Shown in pieces: positions 9,388 through 18,017 of a stretch of DNA of 22,506 bases. The notes beneath the pieces were generated by a model. That model worked only from the letters and a program-made list of their open reading frames with translations, did no database searches and was not told the DNA's origin. The stretch's first letter is position 1. Every line of letters starts with the position of its first letter. Made by a program: the position numbers and the translations under genes. Source of the stretch: Mucidula mucida (taxonomy: Eukaryota > Basidiomycota > Agaricomycetes > Agaricales > Physalacriaceae); assembly GCA_015501055.1 (NCBI GenBank), contig JADNYV010000551.1, forward strand, positions 1-22,506, read 5' to 3'.

Positions 9388-9503
9388 TAGTACTATTTCC
9401 CTACGCGCGTTCCTTGCCGTTAAAGACATTGACTCGTCATTTTCAAGGTGTATCACAATGAAGCTGCATACACCGGTGCCGTACAGTAAAAAGACGGACA
9501 CGG

Positions 9504-9510
9504 TATAAAA
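9504..9510 (+). promoter_or_regulatory. TATA box of regulator gene copy A
   Basis: TATAAAA lies 35 bp before the ATG at 9545, the only sensible start for exon 1 of copy A. The spacing predicts a very short 5' leader. The MITE at 9144-9387 sits just upstream and could alter this promoter. Confidence 0.5.
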
Positions 9511-9544
9511 GGCGTTGCAGCGCTAGGATGGGCATATTCTCAAT

Positions 9545-9644
9545 ATGGCCTTCGCGCCGTCTTCTCCGTCTGGCAGAAAAGGTAATTTGTCGTCCAGGAC
9601 AAACAAACCCTTGAGCTTTAGAGGCGCGTGTCTGAACTGCAGGT
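9545..9644 (+). pseudogene. Exon 1 of Zn2Cys6 regulator copy A, frameshifted
   Basis: The exon ends in a coding stretch for ACLNC followed by the first bases of an Arg codon and the donor GTAAGT (9645). This is the first Cys-X2-Cys half of the zinc cluster, and it matches exon 1 of copy B (TSCLNCR). Starting from ATG 9545, the N-terminus is Ser-rich like copy B's, but an extra AC near 9599-9602 (GGACACAAAC) shifts the frame and a TGA follows. Dropping one AC would give 98 nt, exactly the phase needed by exon 2. In the other direction the Cys frame has a TAA at 9583 and no ATG. The exon is therefore broken unless this is a sequencing error or another upstream exon exists. Confidence 0.7.
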
Positions 9645-9687
9645 AAGTACGCTCAATGAATACCGATCCTAAATTCTTACTCTTCAA

Positions 9688-9692
9688 CGTAG
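9688..9692. repeat. Target-site duplication CGTAG, left copy
   Basis: CGTAG immediately precedes the left LTR and is repeated after the right LTR. It is also the last five bases of original intron 1 of copy A (9645-9692, 48 nt), so the AG acceptor is part of the duplicated target. Confidence 0.92.
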
Positions 9693-10222
9693 TGTTAGCG
9701 ACTGACTAAGCCACGAGACTCAACCAGGTACCACAGCAAGAAACTAAGGGAGAAAGTGTTCGCGTTCGTAAGACTAGGCTAGGCCAGGTGTATAAACGAG
9801 ATCGGAACTAAAGTACAATGATACTACACTACTGCTTATATACTAGTAAGCCTGTGTTTGGGACTCCTTGTCCATACGTGTTTCCGCTAGGGATAACTCC
9901 ACGCCCTTGACCCAGTGTTGTATGCTACTAGTCCGTGAAACCATTAAATACGAGTGATAACTGCATGTAAGTAATAATACTGAAACGACCATGTGTACTA
10001 TGAGTGTCGGCGGTGTGTATACAATAGGGAGTCCATGAGGTATCGGCATGTATGATGTCATCCATGTGTTGGACGTGTGTCCGACATGAGTACGGCTTCG
10101 GTAATGAAAAGGGTATGATCGGTGACGAAACAGATGATGAAACAGTCCGTTGGTTGATAAGACAAGGCCCCCGATAAGATATGATAAGATGTGAAAGTGT
10201 GAAAATATGGCAATTCATAACA
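9693..10222 (-). repeat. 3' LTR (left on the plus strand)
   Basis: It is 530 bp and differs from the right LTR only at 9757 (T for C), 10001 (T for C) and 10212 (A for G). All three sites are CpG in the right LTR. Confidence 0.95.
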
Positions 10223-10237
10223 TCACCCCCTCCTTAA
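10223..10237 (-). other. Polypurine tract
   Basis: On the minus strand TTAAGGAGGGGGTGA directly precedes the 3' LTR (TGTTATG...). It is the expected primer for plus-strand DNA synthesis in an LTR retrotransposon. Confidence 0.85.
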
Positions 10238-11660
10238 GGCGCAAGTTCCATTCTGCACCAGAGTTGCTCCATGAGGGCTGCAGAGGGTAGCGTGACGTCA
10301 AGGGGTTCGGTATCGGCGGTGGCATGGGTCGGAATAGATGTGATGGAAATTGGACATGGGACTTCAATGCGAGCAAGCGCAGGTGGCTTCGGCTTTTTGG
10401 GTACTGCTGGTGGAAATCGCAATGGCTTCGTCGGCATTCTTGAGATTGCATGCCGGTTCCCATGTCTGTTCGTGTGTGCCATAACCCTTCCAGTGAACCT
10501 TGTATTGAAAACCCCCGCGGTACTTCGGGAATTAACCACTTTCTCAACCTCCCATTCCGGTTCGGCTCCTTCCAGCACAGGTGGTGGACGCGTGTCTCGG
10601 GGTTGTGTCAGAAATTGCGGCTCGTGGTAAGGCGTCAGCAGGGCCTCATTGAACACGGGATGGATGCTTTTCCACGTGTGAGGAATCTGGAGCTTGTAAG
10701 AGCTCGTCCCGACTTTCTTGATTACTTTGAACGGCCCGAAACGTTTGTCATCAAGCTTCTTCATTGGTCGGTCCGTGCTGAGATTCGTCCCTTCCAGCCA
10801 TACTTTGTCGCCCTCCTTGTACTCTACTGCGTCTGTCCGCTTCCTGTCATAAAACCGTTTCATGTCCTCTTTTGCCATCTTCAATGCCGACCCTACTTCG
10901 TCCCATGTTTTCCTCATGCCGTCAGCAAACTCCTGCGCAGTCTCGTTTCTCGATGCCGTTTTTGGAGCGGTGCCTTTGTAGGGGTGTCTGCCCATGTCTG
11001 CGAAGAACGGAGTAACCTTGGTTGCTGAGTGTACCCGATCGTTGTAAATGAATTCGGCAGAGGGTAACCATTCATGCCAGTCGTTCTGATGGTAATTGAT
11101 GAATAACCGTAAGAAATGTTCTATCTCTTGGTTCAACCGTTCTGTTTGCCCGTTTGCCTGTGGATGGTACGCCGTCGTGAAGTTCCCTTCAATGCCCAAC
11201 AGCCGGTATAACTCCTTCATGAAACGCGAGTGGTATTGCGGACCTCGATCGTGTATCATCTGTCGCGGCAATCCATGTATGGGGAAGATTCAATCGCGGT
11301 AAATACGAGCCATGCCTTCTGACGTCAGGGTGGTGTGTGTTGGTATAATGCGTAACCGCTTTGTGAAATGGTCCACAAACATGCTGATCGCATTGTATCC
11401 TCCCGACTCCGGCAACTCGCCAATCATGTCCGTCCCGACTTTCTCCAATGGTTCGCTTGGTACATTTATAGGATGAAGGGGTGCAGCCGGCTTTGTGCGA
11501 TGTGACTTTGTAACTTGGCATTTTTGACACCCTTCCACATATTTGCGGACGTCTCGGCTGATTCCTGGCCACCAATAGGTGCGTGCAATCAACTCAAGGG
11601 TCTTGTACCGTCTGGGATGCCCTGCAAGCTGTGCATCATGATGCATTCCAATAACTTTTC
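10234..11660 (-). pseudogene. pol: pol C-terminal part: integrase plus chromodomain, interrupted
   Basis: The part begins with the integrase zinc-binding region (HHDAQLAGH, then CQKC). The catalytic core follows, with the first Asp in GTDMIGELP, the second in DRGPQYHS, and the Glu in NGQTERLNQEIEHF, i.e. a complete DDE triad. A TGA at 11287-11289 falls between the first and second Asp; the codon fits a former CGA. After the core come the GDKVWL and FGPFKVIKKVG modules of Ty3 integrases. The chromodomain starts in frame (EWEVEKVV), but its second half (FQYKVHWKGYGTHEQTWEP) is read in another frame, so one base is lost or gained around 10521-10528. The chromodomain frame would end at TGA 10364-10366. 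Intact, it would insert cDNA and guide it to chromatin. Confidence 0.9.
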
Positions 11661-13228
11661 CCCGTCGGGTTTTAAATACAACTTATTTACTCGTAATATT
11701 TCTAATACCCTTCGTACAATCTGTCTATGCTCCTCGAGAGTGTTCGTAAAGATAAGTATATCGTCCAAGTAAACGATAACATGTCCGTCGTCAATCAATT
11801 CCTTCAGAATGTGATTCATGAACGATTGGAACGTTGCCGGCGAGTTTGTAAGTCCGAAGAACATGACTGAGGGCTCGAACAGGCCTCGGTTTGTTCTAAA
11901 CGCCGCTTTCCACTCATCACCTTCTTTGATCCGGATGTTATTGTAACCCCATCGGACATCCATCTTCGTGAAAACCTTTGCTCCCTTCAACTTGTCGATA
12001 AGCTCCTGAATCAACGGCAAGGGGTATCGGTTCTTGATTGTCATGTCGTTCAACTTCCGATAATCCTGCACTGGCCGAAGGCTTCCGTCCTTCTTCTTGA
12101 CAAAGAAGAATGGTGACGCCATGGGTGAGATTGATGGCCGTATGCGTCCCGTGCGTATGTTTTCCTCCAAGAACTCGTCTAATGCCTTCTGCTCGGATGG
12201 ACTAAGGGGATAGACCTTGCAGTCAACCGGTTTGGAACCAGGCGTAAGTTCTATCGCGTGATCCCAGGGTCTTCGCTCTGGTAACTTGTCAAAGTCCGCC
12301 TTGCTAAATACATCGGAGAATTCCTCAATGTAAGGTGCAGCAGCGGATGAAGGCTGTTGTGATCTCAGCTTTTCACCGCTTTTGCAATAGTTGTCCCAGT
12401 CCATCCAGAACAAACGCTCTCCCTCTTCCAACTTTTCTTCTACGTCTTCTCCTTCATCTTCCGGCGAGTTATACTCGGGTAGGTAGCCGCAACGGTCTGG
12501 GCATTGATCAAAAGACAACGTGGATTCCGTCCAGTTGATCGTGGGGTTGTGATATCGTAACCAATCTAGCCCCAAAAAGATGCTTGTTTTGCCAAGATTG
12601 GTGACGGCCAACTCAATCTTTTCTGCGTGATCACCGATCTTCATCCGGACCTCCACAAAGCCTTCGATTGCTCCTCCCTCGTTTAGGGTTCCATCCGCAT
12701 TGTAGACAGGGAGCTTGACCGGTAACTCCTTGATCGGAAGTCCGTTCTTCTCGACAAATTCTTTATTGACACAAGAACCCGTTGCTCCACTGTCAAGAAG
12801 GGCACTCGTTTCCCATTCAGAGCCTGTGTGTACGCTCTCTATGGTTACTCAGAGTTTCATGTCCTGCCCCTTTGTTCCCCGGATGTACTTCCTTGACTTT
12901 TTCAACTCCGTCACCACTTCCACCGCAGCTTCCTTTGTCAACGCTTTGATTGCCATCACCTTCTCCTCCGTTGCTTCTCTCTCTCTCTGCTCCGGCATCC
13001 ATGCTCTCAAAATTCCCACTGCTCTCGGCACATCATCCTCTCTTAGCCGTTGTGCAATCCACTCGGGCGTATTTGGTTCAAATCTTTCTTTCGCAGGTTT
13101 TGTTGGTGAAGTCGTTGATGATATTTTAGGTGTTTTAGTACCCGTACTGTAAATAAATTCTGCATCTGACGACCCTTCCCTTGATGACTGCTCCGGCAGG
13201 ACTGCGTCTACTGCGGGAGCTTCGCAAA
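11650..13228 (-). pseudogene. pol: pol N-terminal part: protease and reverse transcriptase, truncated
   Basis: This frame is -1 relative to gag and is entered at the slip site at 13226-13232. A spacer of about 125 residues ends at TGA 12849-12851 (again one change from CGA). Past the stop, in the same frame, is the aspartic protease with LLDSGATGS (DSGAT near 12780-12794) and later [12 protein letters not shown]. Reverse transcriptase follows, with [45 protein letters not shown] and the catalytic YLDD (11760-11771). Right after LYLKP (about 11667) the sequence jumps to the integrase zinc finger, so the RT thumb/connection and all of RNase H are missing and the frame changes. Such a protein could not complete reverse transcription. 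Confidence 0.92.
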
Positions 13229-13232
13229 ACCC
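13190..13232 (-). promoter_or_regulatory. Gag-Pol -1 programmed frameshift signal
   Basis: On the minus strand the heptamer G GGT TTT (13232-13226) sits in the gag frame exactly as X XXY YYZ. Five bases later a stem-loop begins. Its arms GCTCCCGCAG (13220-13211) and CTGCCGGAGC (13199-13190) pair as 5 + 4 bp around one C-C mismatch, with an 11-nt loop holding the gag stop TAG. A -1 slip leads directly into the open pol frame (F-C-E-A-P...). Gag and pol frames overlap by about 150 nt, and pol is in -1. Confidence 0.8.
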
Positions 13233-14137
13233 AACTCTTCTGCCAACTTCTTCTTCTCCTCGTCGTTCATTTCGGTCCATAGACCCCGAATCGTCTGGGG
13301 TCAACCCTTCTTCGGACAGAACCTGCTGACGTGGCCGTGTTCGCCACAGCTGAAGCAAAGTCCTCTTCGACGTGCGTTGTCGATGTCCATCGGCCTGCCG
13401 GCTCCTCCATAGGTAACACCGGTAGCATCTCGTCGTGTGATCGGCGTTGGGGGTGGGTTCGTAGGATTAGCTCTTGATGTAGCCACCTGCGGAGCTTGAG
13501 GCCGGGACTGCATGCCGGACCTCTTGCTCGCCGCCCGCCTTCTCCATAGCTGATCGATCTGAAGGATCTGTGCCTTCCAATCCTTGTACTTCTCTGGCAA
13601 CCCGTCTCGGCTGCCATAGATCTGGTCGATGATCTTCTCGTTGACATTGGTCTCGAGAAGTCGTACGACGAATGCATCATCCTTTGAGTATCCTGCCTGA
13701 GTGAGCAGGACCTCGAACTTCTGGAAGAAGTCTTGAGCGGTGTCTTGCCCCTGGCGCAACCGCTCGATCTGGTCTTGCGCGTCTCGCGCGAGGTTGGAAT
13801 CCACAAATCGCTCCTTCAAGTCTTCCTTGAACTCCGTCCAAGAGACTGTCCATTCCTCTTCTTCCTCATCGAAGTTCTGGTCCGAGTAGTTCTGGACCCA
13901 TGCATCTACGTGATCTCCTCGGATGTAGGAGAGAACAACATCGATCCTTTCGGAGTCAGATGTGAGGTTGTTCTTCTTATCACGGATGTATGTGAACATC
14001 GATCGCCACCAGCTCTTGTACTTGGACTTGTCCCCGTCATAGTCGTAAGGCTTGTTGACAAGGGATCGGCCTTTGATTTCGACATCGGCGTGATGAGCGG
14101 GTGTGTGAGGAGCGGTCTCGGGTGCTTCGTTGGACAT
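13208..14137 (-). pseudogene. gag: gag with internal TGA
   Basis: The ATG is at 14137-14135 and the first stop, TGA, at 13303-13301, giving 278 residues. A capsid-type Retrotrans_gag region spans about residues 85-195 (WTEFKEDLKERFVD, FFQKFEVLLTQAGY). A Pro/Ser/Arg linker follows, then a CCHC zinc knuckle CFSCGEHGHVSRFC (Cys261, Cys264, His269, Cys274). Beyond the TGA the same frame continues for about 30 codons (LWTEMNDEEKKKLAEELGF) to TAG 13210-13208. This tail looks like genuine Gag C-terminus and contains the frameshift site, so the TGA is probably a nonsense mutation (CGA to TGA). A 278-residue Gag with its knuckle may still be made and could assemble particles. Confidence 0.9.
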
Positions 14138-14722
14138 GATGAGTCGGGGTGATAGGATCGGAGAGTGAAAGGGTGAAAGTGGGGATATAGGAGATGCGGA
14201 TTTTGATGAAACGGGTGAGGGAATAGAGGTTTGGATGAATAAGGAGGAGTCGCCTAGATCTGAGATAGAATCCAGGACTTGGTAGGGTGGGGAATGATGG
14301 TGTGTATCGTAAGGTAAGTAAGGTAGGTAAGTATCGTAACTGTCTACGCTATTTTACCGACTACTGACTACGTATCTACGGAGCCCAAGAGCTCGTCACA
14401 AGTTCGCAATTGCCCAGCCGACGTCCCTCTGGTGTGAGGTAAGCCGAAGTTTTCCTGGGAACGGGGTTTGACCCGTAAACAGCGCCCACTGAAGTGCAAC
14501 TGCCAAAAGTTCGTTCTCGTGAGAGCGGCTACTTCCAGCACCCGAGGCACTTATCTCTAACTGTTAGCCGGCGCTACTGGGACCAATACACACGTATGCG
14601 GACGTGCGCTGGAATTAGGAATCCGTCGATCTGTAAACAGGAAAGGGGATGGGGGAATGTGCGATGATCAAACAGCGAAGTGCTGATTGACGATCAGGGA
14701 TGTGTGGTAGGTGGTAGAAAGG
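14138..14722 (-). other. Untranslated leader of the retrotransposon
   Basis: About 600 bp separate the primer-binding site from the gag ATG. No convincing frame is present. The leader carries several GTAAG/GTAGG-like motifs near 14311-14335 and is the part repeated at 214-791 and 1334-1514. It presumably contains the packaging signal, though nothing in the sequence proves it. Confidence 0.7.
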
Positions 14723-14734
14723 TAGTTCCGATCT
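14723..14734 (-). promoter_or_regulatory. Primer-binding site complementary to the element's own RNA 5' end
   Basis: Two bases after the 5' LTR the minus strand reads AGATCGGAACTA. Its exact 12-nt complement, TAGTTCCGATCT, lies inside the LTR (minus strand, 14854-14843) at the predicted RNA start. No match to a tRNA 3' end (TGG...) is seen at this position. This is the arrangement of Tf1/sushi-type self-priming elements. Confidence 0.78.
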
Positions 14735-14736
14735 TC

Positions 14737-15266
14737 TGTTAGCGACTGACTAAGCCACGAGACTCAACCAGGTACCACAGCAAGAAACTAAGGGAGAAAG
14801 CGTTCGCGTTCGTAAGACTAGGCTAGGCCAGGTGTATAAACGAGATCGGAACTAAAGTACAATGATACTACACTACTGCTTATATACTAGTAAGCCTGTG
14901 TTTGGGACTCCTTGTCCATACGTGTTTCCGCTAGGGATAACTCCACGCCCTTGACCCAGTGTTGTATGCTACTAGTCCGTGAAACCATTAAATACGAGTG
15001 ATAACTGCATGTAAGTAATAATACTGAAACGACCATGTGTACTACGAGTGTCGGCGGTGTGTATACAATAGGGAGTCCATGAGGTATCGGCATGTATGAT
15101 GTCATCCATGTGTTGGACGTGTGTCCGACATGAGTACGGCTTCGGTAATGAAAAGGGTATGATCGGTGACGAAACAGATGATGAAACAGTCCGTTGGTTG
15201 ATAAGACAAGGCCCCCGATAAGATATGATAAGATGTGAAAGTGTGAAAATATGGCGATTCATAACA
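14737..15266 (-). repeat. 5' LTR (right on the plus strand)
   Basis: It is 530 bp with ends TGTTAG and ATAACA, adjacent to the primer-binding site on its left and to the CGTAG duplication on its right. It retains the CpG at all three sites where the left LTR has changed. Confidence 0.95.
14843..14886 (-). promoter_or_regulatory. LTR promoter: TATA box and predicted RNA start
   Basis: The minus strand reads TATATAAG at 14886-14879. About 30 nt downstream begins TAGTTCCGATCT (14854-14843), the segment complementary to the primer-binding site. The TATA-to-start spacing is the usual one, which puts the RNA 5' end on the self-primer. Roughly 107 nt remain as R-U5 before the LTR end. Confidence 0.65.
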
Positions 15267-15271
15267 CGTAG
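15267..15271. repeat. Target-site duplication CGTAG, right copy
   Basis: This is the second copy of the 5-bp target, directly after ATAACA of the right LTR and directly before exon 2 (GCGTCGC...). It recreates an AG acceptor for exon 2, but without the original branch site and pyrimidine tract. Confidence 0.92.
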
Positions 15272-17180
15272 GCGTCGCAAAATTGTAAGCCCATTCTTCG
15301 CTGCAGACTAAAAGTTGACAATCTTCGTCATGTAGAAATGCGATGGCAAGAAACCTATCTGCACACCGTGTACATCTTCTGTATCGTACGGAGACTGCGA
15401 ATATACAGAACGTGGTGGATTGACTAGGACCCAGGCTCTCGAGGAGCAGATTGCAATTCTCGAAAGCCGAATTCAACAGTTGGAGGATCCTGGCAATCCT
15501 GAACGTGGAATTACTCTTACTCGGCCGTACGCGTCCCAAGTACCTGTAGGCACGTACTTTCGACTGCCAGCCAGGCTCTATTCTGACATGCATGTGAGTA
15601 GACACAAGTCAAACTGTCACCGAGGTAAGAATTCCATTCCAAGCCTCCAAATCCTAGAAGCTCATCAAACGCAGGGACTTCCGGAGTCTTCGAGTTACTT
15701 CAGTTTGTGAGTCTTACAGAGTTTATGTCTACTGAACGAACTGAACCGTCATATTCAGAATACAAACTGCTTTGCGATACAGCAGCGATATCGGTTTCTT
15801 CTTAGGTATATCTCGCTTCTACGGCTCTCTTTACGCGCAAGATCCTGGTGTCCGTCCCCTCGACGCTCTAGTGAACTCCATCCTCCTCTGGGGATCACAT
15901 CTCTCCGACGCTAGTGACACAAACGCGTACGAGTCGAATTTCCTTGCGCTTGCGGTTCGTGATGCCGCCCAAGGTTTAGCAAGCGGTCACCCACAGGCAG
16001 TGATGCATTGCATACAGGCCGAGGTTCTTCTGTCCCATTATTTTCATCGGCAGTCCCGCTCTCTCGAAGGCAAATACCATGCATGCGTCGCGGTTTCCCT
16101 CGTGCTAAGCTCACGCTTGCACAAGATACGGTCTGCGGACGCTTCTTCAGATATCACATCACTACCACCCCCGCTGGACGCAGTGGATGAAGGGCAGAGA
16201 ATCAATGGCTTCTGGACGGTGTTCATTCTGAGCAACTGTTGGGCCGCTATCGAGGGTTCACCGTCACCATTTCAGTTTACGTCGTCATCGCCGGAAGCCA
16301 GGATTGATCTCCCTTGGCCTCTCGACATTGGAAGCTACTCTCAAGTAAAGCTCTACCAAACGTTCTGTATTAAATGCATGTCTGATGGTTTCTATAGGTG
16401 TCATGGCCACAAGATTTTAGCACTAGCCACACGACTCAGCAGTTCTTGGAAAACCAATATGACAGCGGTACTTCCGCCTTGGCGATGCACGCCAAAGCTT
16501 CTCTTCTATTCGAACAAGCTTCTCGGATCGTATCAGCATATAGAGCAGGTACGGTTCTGCGCGTCTATGAGCGGTGTCGATACTAATACAACATTCGAAG
16601 ATATGAGTCAGCAACAAGCCTCGCAATTTTTTTCAAGTTATAACATGTTGCAAACGATAATTGAGAAGGTCTTGGCCGCCCTTCCCTCTCCGGTCACAGC
16701 TGAAGCTATTGTAACTCAGAGTCTCGTGCATGGCGCCATGATTTCTCTATACGCGCCCTTTCTATCACAGAACCCTGCTTCTCGTGGGCGACTAGCAGCG
16801 AGTATGAGGGCGCTCGAGGCGCTCGTCCTTATGATGGATGTCCCCAACCTCCCCGTTATAGACTCTATTGTCGGGGTACGTGTTTCGCCTGTTTCTTTTT
16901 CCTCACTTCCCGACGAAACTTCCTTAGATGATCTGGGCGCGTGCATGCCAAGTTTTGATTAGAGAGATTTCGTCGATGCGCGGCGCCCCTCCTTCAGCAC
17001 GCAATGAACCTCTACGCATTCTTGGATCCATGCTTGTGGTGTTGGTGAGAATGAGCGCTCGATATCCTGTTATCAGTGAGTGGTATGTTACTTGATGTGT
17101 GACATCCCTCTCATGAGCACATAGACAATCAGTTGACCGAAATTCGGGACGCGCGAGCTTTATTGGTCTCGAGAAACTAG
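15272..17180 (+). CDS. Zn(II)2Cys6 fungal-specific transcription factor, copy A (exons 2-10)
   Basis: Exons run 15272-15284, 15336-15549, 15602-15624, 15675-15706, 15759-16344, 16398-16548, 16601-16875, 16928-17075 and 17125-17180, with phases matching copy B throughout. The product is a nuclear DNA-binding regulator. Exon 1 (9545-9644) supplies Cys-X2-Cys; exons 2 and 3 supply RRRKIKC, C-X2-C and C, completing CX2CX6CX6CX2CX8C. A coiled coil (LEEQIAILESRIQQLE) follows. Then comes the fungal-specific middle homology region, including SGHPQAVMHCIQAEVLLSHY and GKYHACVAVSLVLSSRLHKI. The whole would be about 530 residues. A retrotransposon lies in intron 1, exon 1 carries a frameshift, and intron 3 starts with GC (15550) instead of GT; an alternative GTGAGT donor at 15595 keeps phase. 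Introns are about 50 nt, one with a perfect TACTAAT branch site (near 16581). The target genes are unknown. It is probably non-functional as read. Confidence 0.82.
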
Positions 17181-18017
17181 GCGGGTGAATTTCAATAAGG
17201 TCGACGCGAGCTCGTTACCTGAGAAGACGCGTACGCGCTAGACGAATGTTACTGAACATAGTATGTCAATAGAATAGAATTCATCTGCGAGTTTGGGTAT
17301 CGATATACATGCCGTGCTCCAGACACAAGCTCTTCGGTGACTGGTCAAAGTAAGACGATGTACACTTATGATAGTATCCAGGCAAGAAATCTTGCGGTCA
17401 TCCGCATAGCTACCTCCAAATGTCAAGGGATTAACAACAGAAGCGTCCTGATTCTGAGGGTTTCTGTTCGAGTACTCTTCACAAATCGACTGAAGTTGAA
17501 GCTTGAAGGGTGAGCAGTGAGCACCTCCGAATCAGGCACTGGCAGCACCTGACGGCGGAGCCAAACAATGCAAGCCGACCTTTCACCTACCGTCACGTCC
17601 CGAATATCGGATACTTCGCTTAGCTTCTTCCTCCAAGTCACTTTCAGCAAATTTTGCGATTTGAACGATCAACGTGATCTCCTTTCAATGTATCCGCGAT
17701 GCTGCCACTTCTAAATGTTCCTCGTAAAGCCTATGGCCTACTACCAAGTCGGTAGGCATCAGCTGGCGGCAATCTGTGAGTAGCGCGCTATGCTCGGCGG
17801 CTGACGCGTCCTTTAAGGTGCCTTACAAATCCTGACAATTTTCTTAACTAACCTTACCAAGCAGCGGAAACTACGGCAGAGAGCTTGTTTACCAAGCGAC
17901 GGGAACATCTATGAAGAGGTGGTTATACTTCACCGTAAAATCGTGGACTGCGAGTGCCAAGGTCTCAACATAAACGCATCGCACGTTCGGGACAAGCAAA
18001 CACAGCGTCGCGTTGAC
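17181..18017. other. Intergenic region between regulator copies A and B
   Basis: It contains no gene I can support. Two minus-strand frames (17238-17426 and 17423-17650) have fairly natural composition and could be exons of a small minus-strand gene, but no motif or reliable splice chain was found. No clear TATA box precedes copy B. Confidence 0.4.

Larger units (their letters stand above)
9693..15266 (-). mobile_element. Ty3/Gypsy chromodomain retrotransposon, near full-length, non-autonomous
   Basis: The element is 5,574 bp with 530-bp LTRs (TG...CA), a 5-bp target duplication, a polypurine tract and a primer-binding site. Its minus-strand order is gag, protease, reverse transcriptase, (RNase H deleted), integrase, chromodomain. 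That order, plus the chromodomain, places it among chromoviruses of the Ty3/Gypsy superfamily. Breaks are TGA in gag (13301), TGA before protease (12849), TGA in integrase (11287), an internal deletion after the RT active site (about 11650-11667), and a frameshift in the chromodomain (about 10521-10528). It lies antisense in intron 1 of regulator copy A. The LTR pair differs at 3 of 530 sites, so the insertion is recent. Confidence 0.95.

Noticed and set aside
10450..11028. Long plus-strand open frame of 192 codons within the retrotransposon
   Set aside because: It lies antisense to the integrase, whose motifs (DRGPQYHS, NGQTERLNQ) are on the minus strand. It is a shadow frame with Cys/Phe-rich, unnatural composition.
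14723..14736. tRNA-primed primer-binding site
   Set aside because: The bases after the LTR do not begin with TGG or match a tRNA 3' end that I can recognise; the complement to the element's own RNA start explains the site better.
16345..16600. Continuous 396-codon frame from 15772 to 16962 in copy A read as one exon
   Set aside because: The part from 16345 to 16600 has no counterpart in copy B. Splicing at 16345-16397 and 16549-16600 restores the conserved protein; the open read-through is chance.
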